From Anthropogastromicrobium sp050944455 (GTDB taxonomy: Bacteria > Bacillota > Clostridia > Lachnospirales > Lachnospiraceae), in contig JBMNRC010000001.1 of NCBI GenBank assembly GCA_050944455.1, positions 1-64,000 on the forward strand: a stretch of 64,000 nt of DNA. Direction: 5' to 3'. Under the pieces are notes generated by a model, which saw only the letters and a list, made by a program, of their open reading frames with translations, ran no database searches and was not told where the DNA came from. The position numbers and the translations under genes are program-made. Below, piece after piece: positions 33,791 to 42,891 of the stretch. The stretch's first letter is position 1. Every line of letters starts with the position of its first letter.

Positions 33791-33941
33791 GTTCCGCTGT
33801 CCCGCATTGATCGTCTGCTGAATCGACGGAATCGCCGGACCGCCGGCGCACAGTAACGCAGTTCTGCTGCCCTGTATTGATCGCTTGCTGAATCAGGGAC
33901 AGCAACGGGCGGCAGATATCTTTCCTGAAGATATCTGCCGC
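33791..33941 (-). other. Direct repeats and a strong hairpin between the S component and ATPase genes
   Basis: A 34-bp sequence containing GTTC-GCTG and TTGATCG-TTGCTGAATC occurs at 33791-33824 and 33861-33894 (70-bp spacing, several mismatches). GCGGCAGATATCTT and its complement form a perfect 14-bp stem at 33909-33941 with a 5-nt loop, 36 bp past the S-component stop. There is no T-run on the minus strand. It may set different mRNA levels for S and A/T subunits. Confidence 0.7.
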
Positions 33942-33977
33942 TCGAATCAGTCTGTCTGTGTCTGACCGCGGAGAGGG

Positions 33978-34553
33978 TCAGGCTTCTTTCTTGAGGGAAG
34001 AACTCTTTCCCGCGACTTTGGAGTAAAGCGCGAGCAGAAGAGATCCGAGAACGCCCACGATGATGATGTCTCCGAGGAACGCAAACGCACCCTGGATGAA
34101 AACTTTCTGTGCCGGCTCGGCGTATACCGCGATGTCCAGCAGCGGAGCGCAGACAACCCACGCCAGCGCGTTCGCGACAACCTGGATCACGTTGAAGACG
34201 GCGATCTTCTTCGAGTTGAATCCGCCTTCACGCACCGCGAAGTACTTTGAGAACAGGCCGATCGGAATAGCGACAATCGCCTCCGGGAATACCCAGCTCC
34301 ACCACACGGAGCCATAGAAAAGCGCGTCGCCGAGCGCGTGCCCGAGAATACCGATGATCGCGCCGACCCACGGACCGAACATCGCGGACATGAAGGCCAG
34401 AACGGCCATTCTCGGCTGCAGTGACGTATTCGGGATTCCGATCGGGATCTGTACTTCCGTGAGGACGACGAAAAGCGCGGTGCCGATGCCGATAGCGACG
34501 ACGTCCTTGATGCCGAACCCCTTCTTTTTCTGCTTAGTAGTTTCTTCTGACAT
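33978..34553 (-). CDS. ECF transporter S component, UPF0397 family
   Basis: A 191-aa substrate-binding membrane subunit. The N-terminus KDVVAIGIGTALFVVLTEVQ, the central GPWVGAIIGILGHALGDALF and VWWSWVFPEAIVAIPIG are characteristic of UPF0397 proteins, which lie beside fused ECF ATPases in many Firmicutes. About six transmembrane helices are predicted. AGGAGGAATGAGTA precedes the start on the minus strand, and a promoter is at 34606-34633. Some databases label the family as riboflavin-type S components, but no riboswitch here supports a particular vitamin. Confidence 0.93.
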   Translation of the reverse strand: MSEETTKQKKKGFGIKDVVAIGIGTALFVVLTEVQIPIGIPNTSLQPRMAVLAFMSAMFGPWVGAIIGILGHALGDALFYGSVWWSWVFPEAIVAIPIGLFSKYFAVREGGFNSKKIAVFNVIQVVANALAWVVCAPLLDIAVYAEPAQKVFIQGAFAFLGDIIIVGVLGSLLLALYSKVAGKSSSLKKEA

Positions 34554-34605
34554 TACTCATTCCTCCTGTCGGGACCCGCTTTCCGCGGATCCTGTTTCAG
34601 AGCTT

Positions 34606-34633
34606 ATTTTAGCCGTTTGCCAGATAAATTCAA
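34606..34633 (-). promoter_or_regulatory. Promoter of the ECF operon
   Basis: On the minus strand TTGAAT (34628-34633), 16-bp spacer and TAAAAT (34606-34611), giving a leader of about 45 nt. The remaining 34634-34956 is noncoding, GC-rich, and shows no feature I can name. Confidence 0.6.
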
Positions 34634-34956
34634 TACTTAGGCTTCTGATTTGCCCCGAAAGGGGAACAGGAAAAAACTGGAACGGGATATCGGAAGTTCC
34701 GATGGACGGAATGATGTGCGGAGGGATCATTGGCGGCGCCTGAATCGGCGGATGGGCGATCAGCGCAGCGGCGGAGGACGCCGGCCGGCTGCCGTAAATC
34801 GAATGATCCAGGTAAGGCAGCCTCGCCTGCCGGAGACAGGGAAAGCCGGGAAAAAGCGGCCAGAAAACCGGGCTGTGCGGAAATGGCCCGGACAGGAGAC
34901 CAGCGGACAGAATGCCAGGAACTGAAAGCCGGGGTGTGCGGGGGAAGGCCGGGAGA

Positions 34957-35625
34957 TCAGAGAATGCTGTTCTTCGGGAAACCGCGGTAGATTTCCTCAA
35001 ACCAGTCCGTGCCTTCCTCTGTCTGCCCCGGAAGTTCGTGTCCCGGTGTGGTGCGGAGCCTGCGCTCAGGCTGCAGATGCAGCCTGATGACGCCGCAGTT
35101 TTCAATTTTGTATGTCCAGAACTCCTGGAGCGGCGCCTGAGTCAGCACATTGAGGATGGCGTGAAGAACCCCCGCGTGGGAGACGACAAATATGACGTCG
35201 CCGGAGGTATCTTTCCGCAGATCCTCCAGAACGGACGTGACCCGGGTGAGAAGCTGCGGATAGCTTTCCCCGTTCTCCGGCGGAATATATCCGCCGGGAT
35301 TGTGAAAAAAGCTGTCAGCGAATCCCTCCGGAATGCAGTCGGCGGGGCACGCGTCGATCCAGCCGAAGGTAATTTCCGCCAGGCGGGCGTCAGGGATCAG
35401 GTCATTTTCCGAAACCAGGAAGGCGTTTTCCGCGGTCTGCATGGCCCGGTGCAGCGGGCTGCAGTAGATTCTGTCAGGTATGATGCCGGCCCCGCGCAGA
35501 ATCCTGCCCGCTTCGGAGGCCTGCTCCAGTCCCTGCCTGTTCAGCGGGACATCGGCGCGTCCCTGAAACCGGTGCTCAAGGTTGAACCGTGTCAGGCCAT
35601 GTCTCATGATGTAAATCTCAGGCAT
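34957..35625 (-). CDS. Histidine phosphatase family protein
   Basis: A 222-aa phosphatase/phosphoglycerate-mutase-like enzyme. The catalytic motif is IMRHGLTRFN with the phosphorylated histidine at position 8, followed by the second-shell arginine (SPLHRAMQTA) and the distal catalytic histidine in VVSHAGVLHA. The start at 35625 is set by AAGGAGAAACCTG; the frame continues upstream without a ribosome-binding site. Substrate unknown. A promoter lies at 35702-35730. Confidence 0.92.
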   Translation of the reverse strand: MPEIYIMRHGLTRFNLEHRFQGRADVPLNRQGLEQASEAGRILRGAGIIPDRIYCSPLHRAMQTAENAFLVSENDLIPDARLAEITFGWIDACPADCIPEGFADSFFHNPGGYIPPENGESYPQLLTRVTSVLEDLRKDTSGDVIFVVSHAGVLHAILNVLTQAPLQEFWTYKIENCGVIRLHLQPERRLRTTPGHELPGQTEEGTDWFEEIYRGFPKNSIL

Positions 35626-35701
35626 CAGGTTTCTCCTTGTTCTGTTCGTTGATAGGGCAGTCCCGGCGCGGAATGATCCTCCGCCCGGGGCCGCATCGAT
35701 C

Positions 35702-35730
35702 ATCATATCAGAAAAGCGCGCGGACGTGAA
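35702..35730 (-). promoter_or_regulatory. Promoter of the histidine phosphatase gene
   Basis: On the minus strand TTCACG (35725-35730), 17-bp spacer and TATGAT (35702-35707) with an extended TGA. Confidence 0.62.
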
Positions 35731-35916
35731 GCCGTCTTCCGGCGCGCGGCGGCACCGGACAGGCCCGGACAGCACCGAAAACACCCACTGAAACGGCAGA
35801 TAGGCCGCGGGACCGGACAGTCCTGTCCCGCGCGGAACCTTACATACCCGGGCGCGCCGGCAGGCTGCAGTAAATGGACAGCCCGGTTCCACGCGGAAAG
35901 CCTGCCGGTTTTCATC

Positions 35917-35945
35917 TTCACAACGCCTGTTTTTTCGGCTATACT
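35917..35945 (+). promoter_or_regulatory. Promoter of the GH42 gene
   Basis: TTCACA (35917-35922), 17-bp spacer and TATACT (35940-35945). The leader carries an imperfect direct repeat, CAATCTGTCTTTCAG and CAATCTTTCAG, before the RBS. No gene is seen in 35731-35916. Confidence 0.7.
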
Positions 35946-36015
35946 CTGATCAATCTGTCTTTCAGAAAACAATCAATGAAAACTATCAATCTTTCAGGAA
36001 AAGGAGTCTGCCATT

Positions 36016-38067
36016 ATGGACACAGGAAAAAACCAAGGGCGGCCGCTGAAAGCGGGAGACCGCGTCTGGTTCGGCGGGGATTACAACCCGGATCAGTGGG
36101 ATGATGAGACGATTGACCAGGATATGAAGCTTTTCAGGGAGGCCGGCATCAACCTGCTCACGCTCCCGGTTTTTTCCTGGGCAAAACTGGAGCCTGACGA
36201 AGGCGTCTACCGGTTTGAATGGCTGGATCGGATTATCGACAGGATCTGGCGGAACGGCATTCATGTCTGCCTGGCGACGCCGACCTCCGCACAGCCGGCC
36301 TGGCTTTCCGCGCGGTATCCAGAAGTGCTTCCGGTTGACATTTCCGGGCGGCGCCGCACGCACGGCATGCGCGTCATGTACTGTGTCAACAGCCAGAAAT
36401 ACCGGGAGAGGGCGGCAAAGATCGCGGAGCAGTTCGCCATCCGCTATGCCCGGCACCCGGCGCTGGCTTTGTGGCATGTGTCCAATGAATACGGAACTTA
36501 CTGCTACTGCCCGGCCTGCCAGGCGAAGTTCCGGGTCTGGCTCAGGGAGCGCTACGGCAGCCTGGACGAGCTGAACCGCCGCTGGAACACGTCCTTCTGG
36601 GGAAGAACGCTCACCTCGTTCGACGAAGTGTTCGTGCCGAGCGAACTGAACGACGATTACCGGTTCAACCCGGCGGTTGAACTGGATTATATGCGCTTTA
36701 TGACGGACTCCACCGTCGAGTGCTTCGAGAACGAGGCGCAGATCCTGAAAAAGTACAACCCGGAAATTCCCGTGATCACAAATATGTCCGGCTTTATCAA
36801 AAAGCTGGACCAGCAGGTGATGACACGGCATCAGGATGCCGTCGGCTTCGACAATTACCCGTCCCCGACAGACCCGGCCTATTTTGTGGCGATGAAGCAC
36901 GACATCATGCGCGGCCTGAAGAACGGGCAGAGTTTTTATGTCACCGAGCAGTCGCCCAACCAGCAGAACTGGCAGCCCTACAATAAACTCAAGCGGCCGG
37001 GCGAGATCCGTCTTCTCGGCTACCAGGGGCTCGCGCACGGCGCGGATTCGTGCCTGTATTTCCAGATGCGCCAGTCCATCGCGGGACAGGAAAAATTTCA
37101 CGGCGCTGTGATCGGGCGGTCCGGAAAAGGAGACACGCGCGTTTTCCGCGAGATCAAGCAGATGGGCAGCGAATTCAGCCGCCTCGGCAGCCGGTTCCTG
37201 CGCGCGAGAACCAATTCGAAAGCGGCCATCCTGTTCGACTGGAACAACTGGTGGGAACTCGAGCTGGCCAGCGGGCCGTCGAAGGACATGGATTACCTTC
37301 ACACGGTGTCGCTGTACTACCACGCCTTCCATCGGAATAACATCGACGTGGACATTGTCTCCCCGGATTCCGACCTGTCCGGGTACCGGCTGGCTGTGAT
37401 CCCGATGCTGTATATGCTGAAGCCGGGCGTTGCCGACCGGCTGACCGCCTTTGTGAAGAACGGCGGGACGCTGGTCGGCACGGTGATGACCGGCGTCGCG
37501 GATGAAAACGACCGGTGCGTGTTCGGGGAGTACCCCGGGCCGCTCAGAGAGGTGTTCGGAATCCGCGTGGAAGAGACGGACGCGCTCCGGCCCGACGAAT
37601 CAAACACTGTTATCATGAAACCCGGAACAGAGCACTGGGCAGCGAAACAATCTTACATGTGCGGTTTCCTGTGCGACCTGCTGCACGCGGACGAGACGCG
37701 GGTGCTGGCGGTTTACGGGCAGGACTTTTATCAGGGAATGCCGGTTCTGACCGGCCGTGATTTCGGGAAAGGCCGGGCATACTATATCGGGACCCAGCCG
37801 GATGAGGATTTTCTGAACGACTTTTTCCGCGGGCTTTTCAGGGACTGCGGTCTTGAACCGCTGTTTGAGGCGGAGGAGGGAATCGAAATCCGCGAGAGGG
37901 ACGGAGACTCGGGCCGCACAGTGTTCGTGCTGAACGACACCGCTGAGAGGCGGAAAGTGCGGCTGGGGAACGGACGCTGGAGAAATCTTCTGACGGATGC
38001 CGTTTTGTCCGGCGAGCAGGAACTGGCGGGGAGAGATGTTCTGGTCCTGGCCCCGGAAGATAAATAA
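36016..38067 (+). CDS. GH42 beta-galactosidase
   Basis: A 683-aa intracellular glycosidase. The (beta/alpha)8 barrel starts at FGGDYNPDQW; the acid/base is Glu158 in HVSNEYG and the nucleophile Glu311 in FYVTEQSPN. Cysteines in GTYCYCPACQ resemble the zinc cluster of many GH42 enzymes. The trimerisation domain (about 390-600) and a short C-terminal beta domain follow. AAGGAG at 36001-36006 gives the start. It has its own promoter. The LacI gene converges on it from the other strand. Likely acts on beta-galactosides, possibly galactan side chains of pectin or plant glycosides; other GH42 enzymes act on alpha-L-arabinopyranosides. Confidence 0.95.
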   Translation: MDTGKNQGRPLKAGDRVWFGGDYNPDQWDDETIDQDMKLFREAGINLLTLPVFSWAKLEPDEGVYRFEWLDRIIDRIWRNGIHVCLATPTSAQPAWLSARYPEVLPVDISGRRRTHGMRVMYCVNSQKYRERAAKIAEQFAIRYARHPALALWHVSNEYGTYCYCPACQAKFRVWLRERYGSLDELNRRWNTSFWGRTLTSFDEVFVPSELNDDYRFNPAVELDYMRFMTDSTVECFENEAQILKKYNPEIPVITNMSGFIKKLDQQVMTRHQDAVGFDNYPSPTDPAYFVAMKHDIMRGLKNGQSFYVTEQSPNQQNWQPYNKLKRPGEIRLLGYQGLAHGADSCLYFQMRQSIAGQEKFHGAVIGRSGKGDTRVFREIKQMGSEFSRLGSRFLRARTNSKAAILFDWNNWWELELASGPSKDMDYLHTVSLYYHAFHRNNIDVDIVSPDSDLSGYRLAVIPMLYMLKPGVADRLTAFVKNGGTLVGTVMTGVADENDRCVFGEYPGPLREVFGIRVEETDALRPDESNTVIMKPGTEHWAAKQSYMCGFLCDLLHADETRVLAVYGQDFYQGMPVLTGRDFGKGRAYYIGTQPDEDFLNDFFRGLFRDCGLEPLFEAEEGIEIRERDGDSGRTVFVLNDTAERRKVRLGNGRWRNLLTDAVLSGEQELAGRDVLVLAPEDK

Positions 38068-38081
38068 GAGAAGACGAATAA

Positions 38082-38153
38082 GAAAACCAGAAATTGAAAA
38101 CCAGAAATTTTATGTAAAATTTTTAACTTTTATTATTATCAAAATTAAACAGA
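38082..38153 (+). other. AT-rich 3' region of the GH42 gene with a 14-bp duplication
   Basis: GAAAACCAGAAATT is duplicated head to tail at 38082-38109. AAATTTTA-TG-TAAAATTT at 38105-38122 is an all-AT stem followed by TT, a weak terminator at best. The composition differs strongly from the GC-rich surroundings. Confidence 0.55.
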
Positions 38154-38203
38154 AAAAAGGATGACGGCCCGGCGCAAACCGGAACCCTGCGGAACCCCGG
38201 GCC
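38151..38203 (-). terminator. Possible terminator of the lacI-type gene
   Basis: On the minus strand GGCCCGG (38197-38203) pairs with CCGGGCC (38166-38172) over a long loop, and a run of six T follows after 7 bases. The gap to the T-run makes this a weak call. Confidence 0.4.
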
Positions 38204-38233
38204 GGAAAAGATTTTCCGGATTCTTCCCGGCTG

Positions 38234-39241
38234 TCAGGTGGAAAATCTCCTGACCAGCGAGGTGGAAATCTGGGTCTTGGTGATGAAGGACTGCCGGTTT
38301 TCCGTCAGGGAGACCAGATTTTTCACCGCGAGTTCTCCCATGAAACTCCGGGGAATGCTCACGGTGGTGAGAGAAGGCTCGGCCACGCGCGCGGCCGCGA
38401 TATTGTCAAACCCGACGACAGCGATGTCGTCGGGTATTTTGTACCCGAATCTCTTGAAGGCCTGCATGGCTCCGAGGGCGATCAGGTCGTTGTCGGCGAA
38501 ATAGCAGTCGGCCAGCTGGACCTTTGCCTCGAGCAGGCCCGCCATCTCCATGCAGGCGCCTTCCAGCGTCGGGGGCAGCAGGTGCTGGACGCTGGCCCGC
38601 TCGGACATCCCGTGGTCATGGAGGGCGCGGCGGAACCCGTCCGCCCTGGCGGTGAAGTTGTTGAGCGGATACGAAGACTTCAGGTACCCGGGCTGTTTCC
38701 CGCGGCTTTCAATCAGAAAACAGGCGGCGTCGTAGGCTCCCTGCTGGTTGTCGATGCAAACGCAGGGAAAGTGCGGGGAAATAAAATCGTTATCCAGAAG
38801 GACGACCGGCTTTTTGAGCGCGTCAAACTTACGGCAGGAGACCGCGTCCATCTCGGAGGCGATCAGGAGAACCCCGTCGGCGTCGGACGCGCGGATATCG
38901 CCGAGCAGTTCGTTCATGTCGTCCTGCTGCTCCAGAAAAGCCCGGTATGTGATGCGGATGTGCTGCCGCCCGCACTCGTTCTGGATCCCGTCCATGATCT
39001 CGTCAAAAACGGGGCTGTAGGAGAGGATGGCGTTGCTGACTTTGTAGGCGACCACGGTGATCTGAAGGTTTTTGCCGGCTTTTTCCCGGATGCGGGTGAA
39101 ATCGTAGCCGTATTTCTGCGCGGCTTCGATCACCAGGCGCCTGGTCTCCGTGCTGACGCCCGGTTTGTTGTTCAGCGCCATGGAGACGGCGGTCGCGGAA
39201 AGATGCAGCTTCTGCGCAAGCTCTTTTGCTGTAATCGACAT
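38234..39241 (-). CDS. LacI-family transcriptional regulator
   Basis: A 335-aa sugar-responsive regulator. The N-terminal helix-turn-helix is TAKELAQKLHLSATAVSMAL with hinge region NKPGVSTETRRLVIEAA, followed by a periplasmic-binding-protein-like sensor domain (for example DAVSCRKFDALKKPVVLLDN and IAVVGFDNIAAARV). The frame is open to 39289, but AGAGGAG precedes 39241. It is divergent from the isomerase/transketolase/kinase operon starting at 39459 and probably represses it through the sites at 39342-39381. It may also act on GH42. Confidence 0.94.
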   Translation of the reverse strand: MSITAKELAQKLHLSATAVSMALNNKPGVSTETRRLVIEAAQKYGYDFTRIREKAGKNLQITVVAYKVSNAILSYSPVFDEIMDGIQNECGRQHIRITYRAFLEQQDDMNELLGDIRASDADGVLLIASEMDAVSCRKFDALKKPVVLLDNDFISPHFPCVCIDNQQGAYDAACFLIESRGKQPGYLKSSYPLNNFTARADGFRRALHDHGMSERASVQHLLPPTLEGACMEMAGLLEAKVQLADCYFADNDLIALGAMQAFKRFGYKIPDDIAVVGFDNIAAARVAEPSLTTVSIPRSFMGELAVKNLVSLTENRQSFITKTQISTSLVRRFST

Positions 39242-39288
39242 AAACACTCCTCTGCGGCGGACGCCGCCCATACGATTCTGATAACCCA

Positions 39289-39317
39289 TATATAAGGCCG
39301 GAGGGAGGGGAAGTCAA
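39289..39317 (-). promoter_or_regulatory. Promoter of the lacI-type gene
   Basis: On the minus strand TTGACT (39312-39317), a 17-bp spacer and TATATA (39289-39294). Confidence 0.75.
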
Positions 39318-39341
39318 GAATCAAGCCGGAAATACAGTAAA

Positions 39342-39381
39342 AATAAAGTAAAATACACTTTATTATCGGTAGAAATAAAGT
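39342..39381 (+). promoter_or_regulatory. Operator with three AATAAAGT half-sites in the divergent region
   Basis: AATAAAGT (39342-39349) and ACTTTATT (39357-39364) form an inverted repeat around 7 bases, and a third AATAAAGT lies at 39374-39381. The site stands between the divergent regulator and the isomerase operon. TAAAAT at 39349-39354 overlaps it and may be the -10 of the rightward promoter, though no good -35 is seen. Binding by the LacI protein is inferred. Confidence 0.65.
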
Positions 39382-39458
39382 TTCCCCGGCGGTATCCTGA
39401 AACTGACAAAGACGGCGGAGCGTCTCCGCCGCCGGAATATCAGACCGGGAGGATAAAG

Positions 39459-40889
39459 ATGATGAGCGTCAAAATCGGATACGCACCTACCAGAAGAAGC
39501 ATTTTCAGCGCGCCGGATGCGGTAAAATACAGAAAACTGACGGCGGACAGGCTGAGAGAACTCGGCGTGGATTTCGTCGACATTGATGATGTCAATGACG
39601 AAGGCCTTCTGTACAATGACGAGGGCCTGAACCGGATTATCGAAAAATTCAGGGCGGAGAAGGTGGACGGCCTTCTCCTGGCCCATGAGAATTTCGGAAC
39701 CGAGTACGAATGCGCGCGGCTCGCGAAAGCCCTCAATGTTCCGGTGCTCCTCTGGGGCCCGCGCGACGAGAGGCCGCTGCCCGACGGCAACCGCCTGCGC
39801 GACACGCAGTGCGGCCTGTTCGCGACCGGCAAGGTGCTGCGCCGCTTCAAAGTTCCGTTTACCTACATGACCAACTGCCGTCTCACGGACCCGGAGTTTG
39901 AGCGCGGAATCAGGGATTTCCTGGCTGTCTGCAACGTGGTGGAGGCTTTCCGGAATCTCAGAATTCTCCAGATCGGCCCGCGCCCGTTCGATTTCTGGAG
40001 CACGATGTGCAACGAGGGCGAACTTCTGGAAAAGTTCAATATTCAGCTCGCACCGGTTCCGATTCCTGAGCTCACCAAAGAGATGAAGCGGGTGGACACG
40101 GAGGAGAAGGATAGGGTCGACGCCGTCGTCGACTACTGCCATCAGAACATGATCTGCGACATCTCCGAGGATCTGCTTCGAAATGTCGCGAAGCTGAAGA
40201 CCGCGATGCGAAACCTGGCGGACAAATACGGGTGCAGCGCGGTGGCGATCCAGTGCTGGAACGCTCTCCAGGATGAGATCGGCATCATGCCGTGCGCGGC
40301 GAACTCCCTGCTCAACGAGGAAGGCCTGCCGGTGGTGTGCGAGACGGATATTCACGGAGCCATCACCCAGGTGCTGGTGGAAGCGGCCGCGATGGGACGC
40401 ACCCGCTCGATGTTCGCGGACTGGACAGTGCGCCATCCGGACGACGAGAACGGGGAGCTTCTTCAGCACTGCGGACCGTGGCCGATCTCCGTGGCCTCGT
40501 GCAAGCCGAAGATCTGCGTGCCGGTCGCTTTTCCGTACAACGGAGCCGTGACCGCGGAGGCGAAACACGGGAAACTTTCGATCGCCCGCTTCGACGGAGA
40601 CGGCGGCGAGTATAAAATGCTGCTCGGCCACGCGGTCGGCGAGGACGGGCCTTTCGGAAAGGGCACCTACCTGTGGATCCATGTCAACAACCTGAAGCGG
40701 CTGGAGGCGAAGATCGTCGAGGGACCGTACATCCACCACTGCGTCGCTATACATGAGGAGGTAGTTCCGGTTCTGTACGAAGCCTGCAAGTATATCGGCG
40801 TGACGCCGGATCTCTACGACCCGATCGAGGAGAAAGTGAAAGCGTACCTGAGAGGCGAGAACGTCGTGTTTGACGAGGCGGATCTGTAA
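39459..40889 (+). CDS. L-fucose/L-arabinose isomerase-family protein
   Basis: A 476-aa aldose-ketose isomerase of the FucI/AraA fold. The N-terminal Rossmann-like domains contain KVDGLLLAHENFGTEYECAR. The C-terminal domain holds candidate metal and substrate residues in CWNALQDEIGIMPC, CETDIHGAITQ and the closing histidines of IVEGPYIHHCVAIHEE. GGGAGG precedes the start; the next codon is also ATG. It begins an operon with transketolase subunits, an FGGY kinase and a glycosidase-like protein. By context it converts a pentose, or the branched pentose apiose, into the ketose that the kinase phosphorylates. The exact sugar is not determined by sequence. Confidence 0.9.
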   Translation: MMSVKIGYAPTRRSIFSAPDAVKYRKLTADRLRELGVDFVDIDDVNDEGLLYNDEGLNRIIEKFRAEKVDGLLLAHENFGTEYECARLAKALNVPVLLWGPRDERPLPDGNRLRDTQCGLFATGKVLRRFKVPFTYMTNCRLTDPEFERGIRDFLAVCNVVEAFRNLRILQIGPRPFDFWSTMCNEGELLEKFNIQLAPVPIPELTKEMKRVDTEEKDRVDAVVDYCHQNMICDISEDLLRNVAKLKTAMRNLADKYGCSAVAIQCWNALQDEIGIMPCAANSLLNEEGLPVVCETDIHGAITQVLVEAAAMGRTRSMFADWTVRHPDDENGELLQHCGPWPISVASCKPKICVPVAFPYNGAVTAEAKHGKLSIARFDGDGGEYKMLLGHAVGEDGPFGKGTYLWIHVNNLKRLEAKIVEGPYIHHCVAIHEEVVPVLYEACKYIGVTPDLYDPIEEKVKAYLRGENVVFDEADL

Positions 40890-40955
40890 CGGAAAAGAAG
40901 CCCGGCGAAACAGGAAGGCCCGGAAAACCGGGATATCTGAAAAAGGAAGGACACA

Positions 40956-41789
40956 ATGGAGAACCTGAAGGCTAAAGCGTACGATCTGCGCCAGATGGCG
41001 CTGGAGATAATCATGGCAGGCGGAGGCGGGCACATCGGCGGCGACATGTCCGTGATGGAGATCCTGGAAGCGCTCTATTACTGCCAGATGAATATTTCGC
41101 CGGAGAATACGGAGGATTCCGGCCGGGATTACTTTATCCTGAGCAAGGGCCATTCGGTGGAAGCTTACTACGCGGTGCTCTGCGACCGCGGATTTCTGGA
41201 TTACGAGACCGTGAAGAGCCGGTTTTCGAAGTTCGGCTCGGAGTACATCGGCCACCCGAACAATCACCTGAAAGGCATTGAGATGAACTCCGGCTCCCTC
41301 GGGCACGGACTCCCGGTGAGCGTCGGGCTCGCGCTCGGAAACCGGAAGAAGGGCAGGAACAGCCGCGTGTACGTTGTCATGGGCGACGGCGAGATTGCCG
41401 AGGGCTCCGTGTGGGAAGGCTTTATGTCGGGACACATGTACCGGCTCGACAACCTGTGCGCGGTGATTGACCGCAACCACCTGCAGATCTCCGGGAACAC
41501 CGAGGATGTGATGGCGCACGAAGTGCTGCGCGACCGGGTGGCCGCGTTCGGATGGCATGTGATCAGCGTGAAGGAGGGCAATAACCTGGACGCGCTGAAC
41601 GCGGCATTTGACGAGGCGAAAACCGTCAAGGGACAGCCGACCTGCATCATCGCGGACACGGTGAAGGGCTGCGGGTCGCCCCTGATGGAGAACAAGGCCG
41701 GCTGGCACCATCATCTTCCGACAAAGGAAGAGTACGAGCAGATCACGAAGGATTTCGCTGCGCGCAAAGCGGCGCTTCTGAATCAGTAA
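40956..41789 (+). CDS. Transketolase N-terminal (thiamine-diphosphate-binding) subunit
   Basis: A 277-aa subunit equal to the first third of transketolase. The ThDP/Mg signature is VVMGDGEIAEGSVWEGFMSG with NH at DRNHLQISG. The donor-sugar histidines appear in GHIGGDMS and LSKGHSVEAYY. AAGGAAGG precedes the ATG. It pairs with the C-terminal subunit 44 bp downstream. Placement between a ketose-forming isomerase and an FGGY kinase points to a dedicated catabolic transketolase rather than the housekeeping pentose-phosphate enzyme; apulose-4-phosphate transketolase subunit A is a candidate identity by context. Confidence 0.93.
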   Translation: MENLKAKAYDLRQMALEIIMAGGGGHIGGDMSVMEILEALYYCQMNISPENTEDSGRDYFILSKGHSVEAYYAVLCDRGFLDYETVKSRFSKFGSEYIGHPNNHLKGIEMNSGSLGHGLPVSVGLALGNRKKGRNSRVYVVMGDGEIAEGSVWEGFMSGHMYRLDNLCAVIDRNHLQISGNTEDVMAHEVLRDRVAAFGWHVISVKEGNNLDALNAAFDEAKTVKGQPTCIIADTVKGCGSPLMENKAGWHHHLPTKEEYEQITKDFAARKAALLNQ

Positions 41790-41833
41790 GGCGCCGCGGG
41801 AAACCGCAGCGCTCCGGAAAGCGGGAGAAGGAA

Positions 41834-42766
41834 ATGAATACAATCACTAACCGTAAAATCATCTGCGACGTTCTGATGAAGCACGCGGAGACCGATAAGG
41901 ATATCGTCGCGCTCTGCAGCGATTCCAGAGGTTCCGCCAGCATGACCCCATTCTTTGAGAAATATCCGGAACAGTCCGTCGAGACCGGCATCGCGGAGCA
42001 GGATCTGGTGTCCATCGCGGCCGGCATGGCGAAGGCCGGATTCAAGCCTTACGCTTTTTCACCGGCGAGTTTTCTCTCGACGAGAAGCTATGAGCAGATC
42101 AAAATCGACTGCGCCTATTCCGACCAGAACGTGAAGCTGGTCGGCATCAGCGGCGGCATCAGCTACGGCGCGCTCGGCATGAGCCATCACAGCGCCCAGG
42201 ATATCGCGGCTATCTCCGCGATCCCGAACATGCGCGTGTATCTGCCGTCCGACCGTTTCCAGACCGAAAAACTGTTCGAGGCCCTGCTTCAGGACACGAA
42301 GCCGGCTTATATCCGCATCGGCCGCAACGCCGTGGAGGACGTCTATACGGAGGAGAACTGCCCGTTTGAGATGGATCGCGCGACAGTGGTTTCCGAGGGA
42401 ACCGACGCCCTGATCGCGGCGTGCGGCGAGATGGTCCGCCCGGCGCTGGACGCGGTGGAAATCCTGAAAAAGGAAGGAATCAGCGCCGCGCTTCTGGATA
42501 TGTACTGCGTCAAGCCGCTGGACCGGGAGACTCTTCTGCGGTACGCGGCTTCGGTGAAAGCGGTCGTTACCGTTGAGGAGCATTCCCCGTTCGGCGGCCT
42601 CGGATCGATGGTGAGCCAGGCAGTCGGCGCGGAGTGCCCGAAGAAAGTTCTCAACATGGCGCTTCCGGATGCCCCGGTGATCACGGGAACATCGAAGGAA
42701 GTGTTCGGTTATTACGGCCTGACGGGCGAGGGGATCGCGAACAAAGTGAAGGAAGCCCTCGGCTGA
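41834..42766 (+). CDS. Transketolase C-terminal (pyrimidine-binding) subunit
   Basis: A 310-aa subunit with the pyrimidine-binding domain and the C-terminal transketolase domain. Catalytic glutamate lies in SVETGIAEQDLVSIAAGMAK. GISYGALGMSHHSAQDIAAI matches the substrate-channel histidines, and VEEHSPFGGLGSMVSQAV the C-terminal domain. GGAGAAGG precedes the ATG. Together with the preceding subunit it transfers a two-carbon unit between a ketose phosphate and an aldose phosphate. Operon context suggests a sugar-specific role. Confidence 0.93.
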   Translation: MNTITNRKIICDVLMKHAETDKDIVALCSDSRGSASMTPFFEKYPEQSVETGIAEQDLVSIAAGMAKAGFKPYAFSPASFLSTRSYEQIKIDCAYSDQNVKLVGISGGISYGALGMSHHSAQDIAAISAIPNMRVYLPSDRFQTEKLFEALLQDTKPAYIRIGRNAVEDVYTEENCPFEMDRATVVSEGTDALIAACGEMVRPALDAVEILKKEGISAALLDMYCVKPLDRETLLRYAASVKAVVTVEEHSPFGGLGSMVSQAVGAECPKKVLNMALPDAPVITGTSKEVFGYYGLTGEGIANKVKEALG

Positions 42767-42891
42767 GCGGCCGGGGAACAATCCGCAAAAATCGTCGGCA
42801 GACCGGACGGCGGCGTGCCTTACGGCATGATCGCCTTCCGGCTTCTGTTTTTTTTCCCGGGACGGATCCCGGGGCTGCAGGGTGGAATATC

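Noticed and set aside
34554..34956. Vitamin riboswitch before the ECF operon
   Set aside because: The leader from the promoter at 34606 is only about 45 nt, and no FMN, TPP, cobalamin or preQ1 core was recognised in the region.
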